A stretch of DNA of 64,000 bases from Nitrosospira lacus (GTDB lineage: Bacteria > Pseudomonadota > Gammaproteobacteria > Burkholderiales > Nitrosomonadaceae): contig NZ_CP021106.3 in assembly GCF_000355765.4 (NCBI RefSeq), positions 2,389,137 to 2,453,136 of the forward strand, given 5' to 3'. Within the stretch, counting starts at the first letter, position 1. The number at the start of each line of letters is the position of its first letter. Both the position numbers and the translations under genes were made by a program. This document shows, piece by piece, positions 45,627 through 54,352 of this stretch. Below the pieces are notes generated by a model that saw only the letters and a program-made list of their open reading frames with translations, was not told the origin of the DNA and made no database searches.

Positions 45627-45641
45627 AATAATACGACCGGT
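45627..45641 (-). promoter_or_regulatory. second operator copy AATAATACGACCGGT
   Basis: Exact reverse complement of 44996-45010, placed 140 bp before the TPR gene. The pair flanks the tetR gene. Confidence 0.65.
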
Positions 45642-45781
45642 CATATGTATTCCTGTCTCTGCATATTTTTTAGCAACCCATCATGGGGTTATTTCCATGC
45701 TTCACCACGTTGCAATCGCGCCGGCGGAAGGAATTTCCACTGCCTGGAAAATTGTGTATTTTTATTAGGGAGGTAATGTCC

Positions 45782-47554
45782 ATGCAATCCGACATCGTCC
45801 GTTCAACACTATTAATTCTGGCCCTGGCCGTCGCGGGTATTCCCGGCGCATTCGCCGAGACCGGCGCCGGGACTGGCGACGTGGCTTCGACCAAAAAGCG
45901 CGAAGCTTCCGCAGGATCCGGAGGCGGCCACCAGCATTACGCGCAATCCGATATGGCGGCTAGGCCGGGTCCGGATGGCAAGCTCGCACCCAGGCTGCAG
46001 AACCTGGGTACGGATACATTCCCCGTCAGCACGCGCAACAAGCTGGCACAGCAATACATCAACCAGGGGCTGAACCTCGCCTATGGGTTCAACCATGCCG
46101 AGGCGCGCCGGGCATTCCGTGAAGCGGCACGGCTCGATCCTGGACTTGCGATGGCCTACTGGGGTCAGGCACTCGTGCTCGGCCCCAACATCAACGCAAT
46201 GATGGAACCGAACGAGGAGCCGCAGGCTCTGGAGATCGTGCAACAGGCCAAGTCGCTCATGGCGAAAGCATCACCCAGAGAGCGTGCGCTCATCAATGCT
46301 CTCGAGAAGCGTTACTCGGGGAATCCCGAGAGCCGGACAACGAACGACAAGGCTTACGCGGAGGCGATGCGGGAAGTGCACCAACGTTTTCCGGATGATC
46401 CCGATATCGCGATGCTTTATGTAGAGTCGGTGATGGATCTGCGTCCCTGGGGCTACTGGATGCGCGATGGCCAGCCGTACGAGGGAACAGCCGAAATTGT
46501 CGCACTCACCGAAGAAGTGATGAGGCGCAATCCGAAGCATCCCGCCGCGCTGCACATGTATATTCACCTCATAGAACCGACCAGCACGCCCGAACGGGCG
46601 GAAAAGGCAGCCGACACCCTGCTGACGCTGATGCCGGCGGCGGGGCACATGATACACATGTCATCACATATCTATCAGCGCGTGGGCCGCTACGCCGACT
46701 CGATGAAGAGCAATCAGCTTGCCATCGCGGCCGACGAGGATTACATCGCGCAGTGCCGCGCCCAGGGGTTATACCCCATGATGTACTACCCGCATAACAT
46801 TCACTTCCTCTGGTTCGCGGCGACGGGAGACGGTCAAAGCAAAGTTGCAATCAAATCCGCACGGGAAGCCGCCAGCAAGGTAGACGATGCAGTGCTGGAG
46901 GCGATGCCGCTGACGGCGATATTCCGCATGGTGCCGTATTGGGCGCTTGCGAGGTTCGGCCACTGGAAGGAAGTTCTTGAAGAACCCGCCCCGCCATCTA
47001 CTAGCCCGTTTCTGAAGGGAAGCTGGCACTATGTACGCGGCCTCGCGTTTGTTGCCACCGGGCAGTTGCAACAGGCCGATCAGGAACTGGGTGCGTTGCG
47101 CGAAATCATGAAGAACCCGGCGCTGGATCTCCCCCTTTTCTCGAAAAATACCGCGCGCACCGTGCTGAGCGCCGCACCCGAGGTGCTCGCCGGCGAGATC
47201 GCCGCGGCGCGCGGACAGTTCGATCAGGCTATCGCGTACCTTGAACAAGCTGTTCGCCTTGAAGACGCCCTGATATACACGGAACCATCGGAATTCAGCG
47301 TTCCGCCACGGCTGACCCTCGGCGCCATCCTGCTGGAGGCAGGACGTCCGGCCGAAGCGGAAACCGTGTACTGGGAAGATCTGCGGCGCAATCGCAACAG
47401 CGGGTGGGCGCTTTATGGATTGATGCAAGCGTTGCGCGCACAAAAGAAGGACGATCAGGCGACGCTCATCGAGGCACGTTTCAACGAGGCCTGGGCGCGT
47501 GCCGATGTGAAACTCAGCGGATCACGCTTCGGACGCCGGGATGTAAAGATGTAA
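45782..47554 (+). CDS. secreted tetratricopeptide-repeat protein
   Basis: Predicted 590 aa from ATG 45782 (GGGAGGT 7 nt upstream; ATG 45776 is too close). A signal peptide ends at AFAE. Several TPR-like pairs are visible (AYGFNHAEARRAFREAARLDP, LAMAYWGQAL, GQFDQAIAYLEQAVRLE) plus conserved HxYIHLIEP and SSHIYQRVGRYADS segments typical of a family of periplasmic TPR proteins of unknown function. Preceded by the second operator, so probably repressed by the TetR protein. Confidence 0.85.
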   Translation: MQSDIVRSTLLILALAVAGIPGAFAETGAGTGDVASTKKREASAGSGGGHQHYAQSDMAARPGPDGKLAPRLQNLGTDTFPVSTRNKLAQQYINQGLNLAYGFNHAEARRAFREAARLDPGLAMAYWGQALVLGPNINAMMEPNEEPQALEIVQQAKSLMAKASPRERALINALEKRYSGNPESRTTNDKAYAEAMREVHQRFPDDPDIAMLYVESVMDLRPWGYWMRDGQPYEGTAEIVALTEEVMRRNPKHPAALHMYIHLIEPTSTPERAEKAADTLLTLMPAAGHMIHMSSHIYQRVGRYADSMKSNQLAIAADEDYIAQCRAQGLYPMMYYPHNIHFLWFAATGDGQSKVAIKSAREAASKVDDAVLEAMPLTAIFRMVPYWALARFGHWKEVLEEPAPPSTSPFLKGSWHYVRGLAFVATGQLQQADQELGALREIMKNPALDLPLFSKNTARTVLSAAPEVLAGEIAAARGQFDQAIAYLEQAVRLEDALIYTEPSEFSVPPRLTLGAILLEAGRPAEAETVYWEDLRRNRNSGWALYGLMQALRAQKKDDQATLIEARFNEAWARADVKLSGSRFGRRDVKM

Positions 47555-47582
47555 CCACTACCCAATATCCCCAAGGAATCTT

Positions 47583-47630
47583 TGAATAAGTTCCCTTGCC
47601 GGCAATGCGCGCCACGGAAGACTTATTTCA
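47583..47630. repeat. palindrome-ended intergenic repeat, second copy
   Basis: See 43148-43200; arms TGAATAAG and CTTATTTCA. It lies just after the TPR gene. Confidence 0.4.
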
Positions 47631-47714
47631 GAGATTCCACCCCTGAGGAGCCCTGCTGCAAGCTTGCCATTTCTGTTCGTTGTTGATGTATGTTTCTATA
47701 TTTCTCTTCCACCC

Positions 47715-47960
47715 TCAGTCTTTGGTCTTCAATTTTCCCTCATTCGCCGCTATGAATGCACGGATATCATCCGACATATCCACCAGCTTTAACCATTGCT
47801 CTTTGTAAAGCGTCACGGGAAACCTGCCCATGCCGTACACCGAGAGTGCTCCCTTTTCGCTCACCTTCATGGTGATCCCCGTACTGGCTCCTTTTTTGAG
47901 TGCTTCGTTTTCTTTACGCAATCGCTCCAACTCGGCTTTCATGTCCTCGTCTGACATCAT
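47715..47960 (-). CDS. small coiled-coil protein with VYGMGRFPVTLY block
   Basis: Predicted 81 aa. The N-terminal 25 residues form a heptad-like charged helix (MKAELERLRKENEAL), then GALSVYGMGRFPVTLYKEQWLKLVD, a block also found in short proteins of cyanobacteria. No function is known. AGGAATGATG at its start is a good initiation site. Confidence 0.75.
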   Translation of the reverse strand: MMSDEDMKAELERLRKENEALKKGASTGITMKVSEKGALSVYGMGRFPVTLYKEQWLKLVDMSDDIRAFIAANEGKLKTKD

Positions 47961-48392
47961 TCCTCCCAGATTATTGTGTTACCCGATAAGTATGCCTTTT
48001 TTTAATCTGAAGCACGATCTTTGGCTATGATAGCGTGACTAAAAAACGTGGGGAACCACTGAACAATCCGTCAATCCGGTAAAATATCTTGAAGACTGAT
48101 AAAATGGAATTGAATGACGTTATCCGGGACTAATTGATAAGTGCCCGGCTAAGTCAAAAACATTGATGGAAGTCTTCTCAGAAGGACTGCGCATCACGTC
48201 ACCGCATCGGTTGTTGCCGTACTTTCACCTTCCATCTTGAATTCGTCGTCGTTACATTTAACCTGAACCCGGCGGTTGACCGTTTATCTTTTCAATTAGG
48301 CACCATGATCCACAAAGACATATACGCTTGAGCTTCACCTTTGTGGTGAGTTTCACTACAACTACCGGATTCAGGTTCAAAGAAGAACGCCC
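47961..48392. other. intergenic region with MITE-like element
   Basis: No gene. Its right part is the element at 48258-48380; a TCAGAAGGACTG motif near 48177 recurs at 43197. Confidence 0.5.
48258..48380. mobile_element. MITE-like element of about 123 bp
   Basis: Inverted ends TTAACCTGAACCCGGCGGTT and the complement of TGAACCTGAATCCGGTAGTT match at 16 of 20 positions. A left-end copy is at 25687. The element reaches to 12 bp before the doxX start. Confidence 0.55.
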
Positions 48393-48797
48393 ATGCGCAA
48401 TCCATTTCAAAATGATGCTTTAGGCAAATTTATTTTGCGCCTTACGGTTGGCACGCTGATACTGCTGCATGGAGTATTCAAAATGCTCAATCCAGGCTCT
48501 CTCGAATTCATCAGCAAGCAACTTGCCGGGTTTAATTTACCTGCAGTTCTGGCTTACGGCGTTTACGTGGGCGAAGTTATTGCGCCACTAATGATTATTC
48601 TGGGAATTTTTTCTCGCCTGGGTGGATTGCTGGTTTTTGGCAATATGATATTTGCATTGGTACTGGCACACCGCAGCCAGCTTTTCTCGCTAACGAGCAA
48701 TGGCGGCTGGGCACTTGAATTGCAGGGTTTCTATTTATTTTCCGGCCTCGCGATATTATTCCTTGGTAGCGGTAAAATGGCGATCAGACCGGATTGA
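48393..48797 (+). CDS. DoxX family membrane protein
   Basis: Predicted 134 aa with four hydrophobic segments (LRLTVGTLILLHGVFKM, LAYGVYVGEVIAPLMIILG, LLVFGNMIFALVLAH, GFYLFSGLAILFLGSG), the DoxX topology. These proteins are inner-membrane and of uncertain function, often near redox genes. The ATG is 12 bp after a MITE-like element that may supply its leader. Confidence 0.88.
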   Translation: MRNPFQNDALGKFILRLTVGTLILLHGVFKMLNPGSLEFISKQLAGFNLPAVLAYGVYVGEVIAPLMIILGIFSRLGGLLVFGNMIFALVLAHRSQLFSLTSNGGWALELQGFYLFSGLAILFLGSGKMAIRPD

Positions 48798-48830
48798 TCC
48801 GACAGTCTGCCAAGTTTGAAGAATCGAGGC

Positions 48831-48860
48831 GGCGGATTCCTTTAAGTCCGGCAGACCGCC
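48831..48860. repeat. short dispersed repeat, copy 2
   Basis: Shares CCTTTAAGTCCG with its GATT and CAG flanks with 11179-11208; GGCGG and CCGCC can pair around it. Confidence 0.5.
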
Positions 48861-48893
48861 GATTACCACTCACAATGTATGGATGGATTGGTT

Positions 48894-49616
48894 ATGCACG
48901 TAAAACCCTCACAATCCCCTGGTTCCACCAATTCCGGACAATGCAGATGGCATGCGGTTGCGGATATGCCGGAACTGCAGAGCGTAGCGCTGAAGATGAT
49001 ACTCGACAGTGCCGCCACGGCGATCCGGATGCGAGGACAGTTTCACCTCGTACTCGCGGGCGGCGACACGCCGCGCGCAATCTATAAACAGCTGCGGTCG
49101 GCACATACCGACTGGTCAGCCTGGTATGTCTACTTTGGCGACGAACGCTGTGTGTCGCCCACCGATCCCAGGCGCAACTCGGTTATGGCCGGAGAAACGT
49201 GGCTCGATTATGTCGAAATTCCGGCGGATCAGCTGTACACAATTCCCGGGGAACTCGGTGCGGATCTGGCGGCTTGCGAGTACGCGCAGACCTTGAATAC
49301 CGTCGGCATATTTGATTTAACGCTGCTTGGGCTCGGTGAAGATGGCCATACCGCTAGCCTGTTTCCCGGTCACGAATGGGGAGCTGAGCCCGATTCGCCT
49401 GACACGCTGGCGGTGCTGGATGCGCCCAAGCCACCGCCTCAGCGCGTTTCGCTGAGCGCGGCAAGACTCAGCCGTTCAAGACAGGTCATATTTCTCGTCA
49501 GCGGCGAGTCCAAGCGGGATGCGGTAATGCGCTGGCGCGCAGGTGAAAATATTCCTCCGCGGGCAATAGCACCGGAGAAGGGAGTTGATGTGCTGGTGGA
49601 ATCCGCTTTACTCTAG
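48894..49616 (+). CDS. pgl: 6-phosphogluconolactonase
   Basis: Predicted 240 aa from the ATG at 48894 (ATG 48879 also possible). LVLAGGDTPRAIYKQL and VYFGDERCVSPTDPRRNSVMA are the family signatures, with LLGLGEDGHTASLFPG near the active site. It hydrolyses 6-phosphoglucono-lactone to 6-phosphogluconate, the step before Gnd. Its genes are in the same neighbourhood as tal and gnd but not in one operon. Confidence 0.94.
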   Translation: MHVKPSQSPGSTNSGQCRWHAVADMPELQSVALKMILDSAATAIRMRGQFHLVLAGGDTPRAIYKQLRSAHTDWSAWYVYFGDERCVSPTDPRRNSVMAGETWLDYVEIPADQLYTIPGELGADLAACEYAQTLNTVGIFDLTLLGLGEDGHTASLFPGHEWGAEPDSPDTLAVLDAPKPPPQRVSLSAARLSRSRQVIFLVSGESKRDAVMRWRAGENIPPRAIAPEKGVDVLVESALL

Positions 49617-49648
49617 CGTCTCCAAGCGGCTATTTATCTTATTAAATC

Positions 49649-50308
49649 TTATTTATTATCTTTGGATTCGTCATCTTTTGGCTTGAATCTGAACCGGCAC
49701 AAGTTACCGCCGTGGACCATGCATTCATGTTGCTCCACTGTGCTTTCGGTGAAAGTCTCCATCAGACCCCTGTCAAGATGGCAAATGTCGGTATCTCTCA
49801 CCGCCATCCTGTGAAAGACGCAATTATCGGCTTCTATTACCGTCTCGCCACCCGGAAATGTAGCGGTTTTGGCGTTATAACCAAGCTGCTCCATCACCTC
49901 GGCGAGCTTCTCGACTTTCTCTGCGTGCGTAGTCAGACCGGGATGTTCGCTGCGAAGCTGACGTCCGACACCCGCACCAATCTCGCCCAAGCGCCTGCTC
50001 ATGTTTTCCGCCCCCTCTTCCTGCTGAACGGAAGCCACCACAAGTTGTGCAAGCCATGAATACTGGCGCGGAAAGCTCTCCCGTCCAAGCTCGCTAAGAA
50101 TATAAAGCTGTTGAGGACGCCCCCCTCCTGAGGGTCGGGTGGCACCGGTCTCCACCAATCCTGCCGCTTCCAGCGAGGCAAGATGCTGCCGTACCGCATT
50201 GCGCGTAATTTCAAGTCCTTTCGAAAGCTCATCTACGCTCAGGCCCGGCTTGCCCCTGCGCAGCAGCTTGAGCAATTGTTTCTGCCGTTCACCCATAGTA
50301 TTAAGCAT
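49649..50308 (-). CDS. SufR-like winged-helix regulator with C-terminal Cys/His cluster site
   Basis: Predicted 219 aa from the ATG at 50308 (AAGGAAGG upstream). The N-terminal HTH (LSVDELSKGLEITRNAVRQHLASLEAAGLVE) is of the DeoR/ArsR-like winged type. The C-terminal part has NCVFH, DICHLD and EQHECMVHGGNLC, a Cys/His set similar to the cluster site of SufR. It may sense iron-sulfur or metal state. No suf gene is in view; the adjacent gene is a paralogous lipoprotein, divergent. Confidence 0.82.
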   Translation of the reverse strand: MLNTMGERQKQLLKLLRRGKPGLSVDELSKGLEITRNAVRQHLASLEAAGLVETGATRPSGGGRPQQLYILSELGRESFPRQYSWLAQLVVASVQQEEGAENMSRRLGEIGAGVGRQLRSEHPGLTTHAEKVEKLAEVMEQLGYNAKTATFPGGETVIEADNCVFHRMAVRDTDICHLDRGLMETFTESTVEQHECMVHGGNLCRFRFKPKDDESKDNK

Positions 50309-50413
50309 TTGGCTTCCTTCCTTTCTCCTGTCTGTATTATAAGAAATTATTATGGAATGCATTATTGTCTGCTCCATCTATCAACAGAATACAACATTAA
50401 GACACTTTAAGCA

Positions 50414-50445
50414 TGGAAAAGTTGACAAAACATCCCCGATGTTTT
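50414..50445 (+). promoter_or_regulatory. candidate promoter for the lipoprotein gene
   Basis: TTGACA at about 50415 resembles the -35 of the paralogue at 44374; a -10 (TTATGG or TTTATG) is weak. The copied GTTGACAAA context suggests shared promoters. Confidence 0.4.
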
Positions 50446-50518
50446 ATGGTTTTCTCGACTCAAAGGATAATACAAATGTTCATCACTGTCGATGAACCCA
50501 CTTAAAGGAGATACCTTT

Positions 50519-50935
50519 ATGAGAACAAGGACATTTTTTGCGGCGATTTCCCTTGGTTTGTTGGCCGCCTGCGCCCAGATGAGCCCCCTCGAAGCTGTTC
50601 AGAACACCAATGTTCGCAAAGCTGCTCAGAATGCCCGAACCCGAAGCGACCATGATGCCTTGACGAAGTATTTCGAAGGTAAGGCAAAGGAAATGCACTC
50701 GAAGGCTGAGGAGCAGAAAAAATTGCTTGAGCACTATGAGCAAAAAAGCTACCTCTATGGCCGGCAGGCTCAGGATCTGAAATCCCACACCACGGCATTG
50801 GTACGCAAGTACGAAGAAACCGAACAGGCAAGCATAAAAGAAGCTACCGCGCATCGGCAAATGGCAAAGGAAGCGGCCGGCGCCGAGGGCCGCGTCGTGG
50901 ATAACGCTTCCCAAACACGCCCGCAGCACAACTAA
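50519..50935 (+). CDS. small lipoprotein, paralogue of 44504
   Basis: Predicted 138 aa from the ATG at 50519 (AAAGGAG 8 nt upstream). LLAACAQM is a lipobox, so Cys is lipidated. The rest matches the 44504 protein through the RSDHDALTKYF, EEQKKLLEHYEQKSYLYGRQAQDL and HTTALVRKYEE blocks. Envelope-located; function unknown. Confidence 0.82.
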   Translation: MRTRTFFAAISLGLLAACAQMSPLEAVQNTNVRKAAQNARTRSDHDALTKYFEGKAKEMHSKAEEQKKLLEHYEQKSYLYGRQAQDLKSHTTALVRKYEETEQASIKEATAHRQMAKEAAGAEGRVVDNASQTRPQHN

Positions 50936-50996
50936 AAGCTGGGACCACTCCTTTCACGCTCTGGATATCCTGAATTCGGAATAATTGCACGCCGGG

Positions 50997-51782
50997 TTAT
51001 TCTCTCCAGGCCGGGAAACCCGGCAAACGCCGGAAAAAATCCATGTCGTGGTTGGGCCAAAGCTCCGCGTCTTCCTTGCGGCCTAGCGCCTTGAATTTGC
51101 GGATACTCGCCAAGGCCAGCGTTTCGTTATCCTGCCAACAATAGCCCGGTGCAATTTCCTCCGACAAGTTCTCACACAGATCGGCCGCATCGCCGCACAG
51201 GATGATGGGCTGGCCCTTCTTTAGCTCGATAAATAGTGACATGTGCCCCGCCGTATGGCCAGGACTGGTGATGGCGTGCACACCCGGGGCTACCGGGTAT
51301 TCGCCCACTTTCACCCGCCATTGATCCGCGGGGGCCAGTTCGCAGGCAAATACGCTGTCATCCAGCCCGGTATTTGCCGCAGCCAATTCATCGCCTTGTA
51401 TATGAACCTCGCAGCCCGGCAGATCGCAAAGCCCGCCCACATGATCAAAGTGCAAATGGCTGATGAACACGAGGTCTATATCGGATGGCACAAGCCCCAG
51501 TTGCGCCAGGTAGCGCGGAATGCGCTGCGCTTCCTGCATGGCGGGCGCTTCCACCAGCGGACACATGGGGTCAAAATACCTGGCGCGCAAAAGCGGATCG
51601 GCCACCTTGCGATAATCGCATCCCGCATCGTAAAGAATGCGCCCGTTTGATGTTTCGATCAAATAGGCGAGTATCGGCGCATCGATGAATTTGCCATGAC
51701 CGCGATTGCGCGTCGAGATGGTTTTCTCATAGCGGATCGTGCCGGTGAGCAGCGGCCACACCTTCGGAGCATGGGACATCAT
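50997..51782 (-). CDS. metallo-beta-lactamase fold hydrolase, AHL-lactonase-like
   Basis: Predicted 261 aa. SHLHFDHVGG is the HxHxDH motif; ITSPGHTAGHMSLF and ILCGDAADL and WPNHD complete the metal site. The length and SPGHTAGH pattern match the N-acyl homoserine lactonase group, but related enzymes hydrolyse other lactones. Cytosolic. Convergent with the lipoprotein gene. Confidence 0.82.
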   Translation of the reverse strand: MMSHAPKVWPLLTGTIRYEKTISTRNRGHGKFIDAPILAYLIETSNGRILYDAGCDYRKVADPLLRARYFDPMCPLVEAPAMQEAQRIPRYLAQLGLVPSDIDLVFISHLHFDHVGGLCDLPGCEVHIQGDELAAANTGLDDSVFACELAPADQWRVKVGEYPVAPGVHAITSPGHTAGHMSLFIELKKGQPIILCGDAADLCENLSEEIAPGYCWQDNETLALASIRKFKALGRKEDAELWPNHDMDFFRRLPGFPAWRE

Positions 51783-52100
51783 TGGGATTCCAAGCGTCGG
51801 GAATAGCGGTTCATGTCGCTATCAAAAGAATTACGCAGGATTATGTATGATATCCAGAAAGATCCTCACTTGGCACCTTTTGATGGGGAAAGAAAGTATC
51901 ATGAATTCCGTCATTCCGGGCTTGATGCGGAATCCAGTCCGAACCTGCAACGGTATACATCGAACACTGCTGGACACGGAGCGCCACCGGTACGACGTTT
52001 GCACCATTTACCCTGATCCATGGTACCCCACAAAGTACCCCGAAAAAATTAGTCAGCAGCCGTCCGCGAAGCGAATGCTCATCAGTTTGGATTTTCAGAA
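51783..52100. other. intergenic region before second transaldolase
   Basis: About 320 bp with only spurious ORFs. It must contain the tal promoter; no clear -35/-10 or terminator is seen. Confidence 0.4.
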
Positions 52101-53228
52101 ATGCCCATACATCAATTAAAAGCGCTGGGACAGTCTGTCTGGCTCGATCATATCGACCGCGATCTTGTCCACGGCGGCGGCCTGAAGAAAATGGTGGATG
52201 AAGGTGAAATATCCGGCCTCACCACCAACCCGGCCATGTTTGCAAACGCCATCGGCTCAGATGCCGGATATGCGGAAGAAATACGCGCCCTCCTCCACCA
52301 GGGGCATCCCCCGGCAACCGTTTGCGAGAAACTTGCCGTTCCGGAAATAGCCGCCGCAGCCGACTTGCTGCACCCGGTTTATGAAAATACGCACCGCCGC
52401 GATGGCTACGTCTCCTTGCAGGTCGCTCCGGCATTTGCCGATGATACCGCAGGGACAATAGCGGAGACCCGCCGCCTGTGGCGAGCTGTGGAACGAAAAA
52501 ATCTCCTGATCAAAATTCCGGCTACCGAGGCCGGCATCCCGGCTATCACCCAACTGATCGCCGAGGGCATTAATGTCAACGTTACGCTGATCTTTTCGCA
52601 AGCCCTGTACGAGCGTGCTGCGCATGCTTACCTGGATGGATTGGAGCAGCTCATTGCACATGGAGGAAATCCGGCCCCTGTTGCCAGTGTAGCGAGTTTT
52701 TTTGTCAGCCGTCTCGATGCCGCGGTCGATGCCCTCATCTCTTCTCACCTCAACCAATGCGGCTGGATCAAAACCTACAATGCGCTGGAACGCGAATTAC
52801 TCAGAAATCTGTTTGGCAAAGTCGCTATCGCCAATGCCAAAGTTGCCTGCGAGCGCCAGCAGGCGATCTTCTCCGGTCCCCGCTGGGATGCGCTCGCCAC
52901 GCAGGGCGCCCAAAAGCAGCGGCTTCTCTGGGCCAGCACCGGAATCAAAAATCCGGCTTACCGGGACGTAAGATACATCGAGGAACTGATCGGCCCCAAC
53001 ACCGTAACCACCATTTCCCCGGCAACACTGGTGGCTTTCCGTGAGCATGGGAAAGTGCGCCCCAGCCTGGGGGAAGATGTTGCAAGAGCAACCACCCTTT
53101 TAAGCACCCTCAAGACGTTGCGCATCTCGCTCGACGATATCGCAAGCAGATTAACATCCGGTGGAGTAAAGCAATTTAGCGCCGCATACGAAAAACCCAT
53201 TAATGCGATTCAACAACCTTTTCCTTAG
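52101..53228 (+). CDS. tal: second transaldolase, long subfamily
   Basis: Predicted 375 aa, the same length as the tal at 41916. The Lys is in LLIKIPATEAGIPAI; GLTTNPAMFANAI and HRRDGYVSLQVAP are the other signatures. The two differ at many residues, so they are old paralogues. Its 3' end overlaps the convergent membrane-protein gene by 29 bp. Confidence 0.94.
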   Translation: MPIHQLKALGQSVWLDHIDRDLVHGGGLKKMVDEGEISGLTTNPAMFANAIGSDAGYAEEIRALLHQGHPPATVCEKLAVPEIAAAADLLHPVYENTHRRDGYVSLQVAPAFADDTAGTIAETRRLWRAVERKNLLIKIPATEAGIPAITQLIAEGINVNVTLIFSQALYERAAHAYLDGLEQLIAHGGNPAPVASVASFFVSRLDAAVDALISSHLNQCGWIKTYNALERELLRNLFGKVAIANAKVACERQQAIFSGPRWDALATQGAQKQRLLWASTGIKNPAYRDVRYIEELIGPNTVTTISPATLVAFREHGKVRPSLGEDVARATTLLSTLKTLRISLDDIASRLTSGGVKQFSAAYEKPINAIQQPFP

Positions 53229-53445
53229 TATCTTCCGCATGATGAAGTATCTGGGATACGAAATGTGCGGAAACATTCATTACAAAAGGCACCAGCAGGA
53301 TAACCACAAGCAATGCCAGCAAAGCGGTGTTGACGCTTACCCCGATCTCTCCGCGCATGACTTTCTTGAAGAACCACGCACACACCCCGATAACACCTAC
53401 CAGGAACGCGGAGCCAATCATTATGTACTCGCTGTCATCCATCAT
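53200..53445 (-). CDS. small two-TM membrane protein
   Basis: Predicted 81 aa with two hydrophobic helices (IMIGSAFLVGVIGVCAWFF and LALLVVILLVPFVMNVSAHF) and a charged C-terminus. No family is recognised. It overlaps the tal2 end by 29 bp in convergent orientation. Confidence 0.6.
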   Translation of the reverse strand: MMDDSEYIMIGSAFLVGVIGVCAWFFKKVMRGEIGVSVNTALLALLVVILLVPFVMNVSAHFVSQILHHAEDTKEKVVESH

Positions 53446-53857
53446 TCTGAATCCGGGCGTTGGAGAGATTGAATATGCAGTGATCTGGATGACCGTCCCG
53501 TGGTAAATTCGCCATAAAAGTGAAAGCCGGGGTAGCGCAGAAAACCATTGTGGATCATAGAATTAAGCTGAATAAATAAGTGCTGGACCAGCGGTTTCAG
53601 GATCATATCCCCAATTGACACCTAACACCATCATAGACCAGATTGGCACTATCAGCCGGAAGCAATAGGATCGATACGCCCTCCCCGTTGAAGGAAAAGG
53701 GCTATCGGTTAAAAGACTACGCTTGGCTCGGATGCAAAAGATTAAGTATCACGATTAAAACAGTAAACAGGATGGCCATAACCCCATAAATCGGACATCT
53801 TAGGCTTATTTGATTGACCGACGAGCTTCAAACAATTAGTATATGCACCTCTTCAAT
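53446..53857. other. intergenic region upstream of tRNA-Asn
   Basis: About 410 bp with no gene; I see nothing convincing. It contains the tRNA promoter. Confidence 0.4.
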
Positions 53858-53933
53858 TCCCCGATAGCTCAGTCGGTAGAGCGACGGACTGTTAATCCGC
53901 AGGTCCCAGGTTCGAGCCCTGGTCGGGGAGCCA
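53858..53933 (+). tRNA. tRNA-Asn (anticodon GUU)
   Basis: 76 nt with encoded CCA. Acceptor arms TCCCCGA and TCGGGGA pair; D-loop AGCTCAGTCGGTAGAGC; anticodon loop CTGTTAA with GTT at 53891-53893; T-arm GGTTCGAGCC. All cloverleaf elements are present. Confidence 0.97.
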
Positions 53934-53934
53934 A
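53918..53934. repeat. tRNA-Asn 3' end, putative att site (left)
   Basis: CCTGGTCGGGGAGCCAA matches 55462-55478 at 16 of 17 positions. tRNA 3' ends are common integration targets. Confidence 0.55.
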
Positions 53935-54352
53935 AACCTCCAATAAATCCAAATAGTTGCGATGATAACCCCGAGGGGGTATCAGAACTTATGCCCGGAT
54001 TTGCGTCCAAAAGTAACCCCTAAAACCCCACTATTGCAGGTGGGAGAGTATCTCCCCCTGGGATGGCGCTTGTCGTTAAAGTGGATGAATTGCCAGATCC
54101 AGTATCAATAGCGTCTTCTGTGCGAGGATTTAGATAATGACGGCAGCAAACGATCAAAACCCAGTCTATATTAATAATATGTCTGGACCTATGGGTCTCT
54201 TGATTAACTGGTAAGCTCGGGACGCTTCCCAGTCAATTAAGGTTGCGCATGTTGGATACGTCCTGTTGGTGACATGCAGCAGCTCTTGCCCTGTGCAGAG
54301 TCGTAGAGTGCTATGTCGTGTTCACAAATGTCCGTATAGAGGGGGTTATGCC
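53934..54352. other. tRNA downstream intergenic region
   Basis: About 420 bp with no gene. It contains the promoter of the PEP-CTERM gene and nothing else recognised. Confidence 0.4.

Noticed and set aside
53446-53857. Possible rRNA or second tRNA near tRNA-Asn
   Set aside because: No further cloverleaf or rRNA-like sequence could be found by eye.
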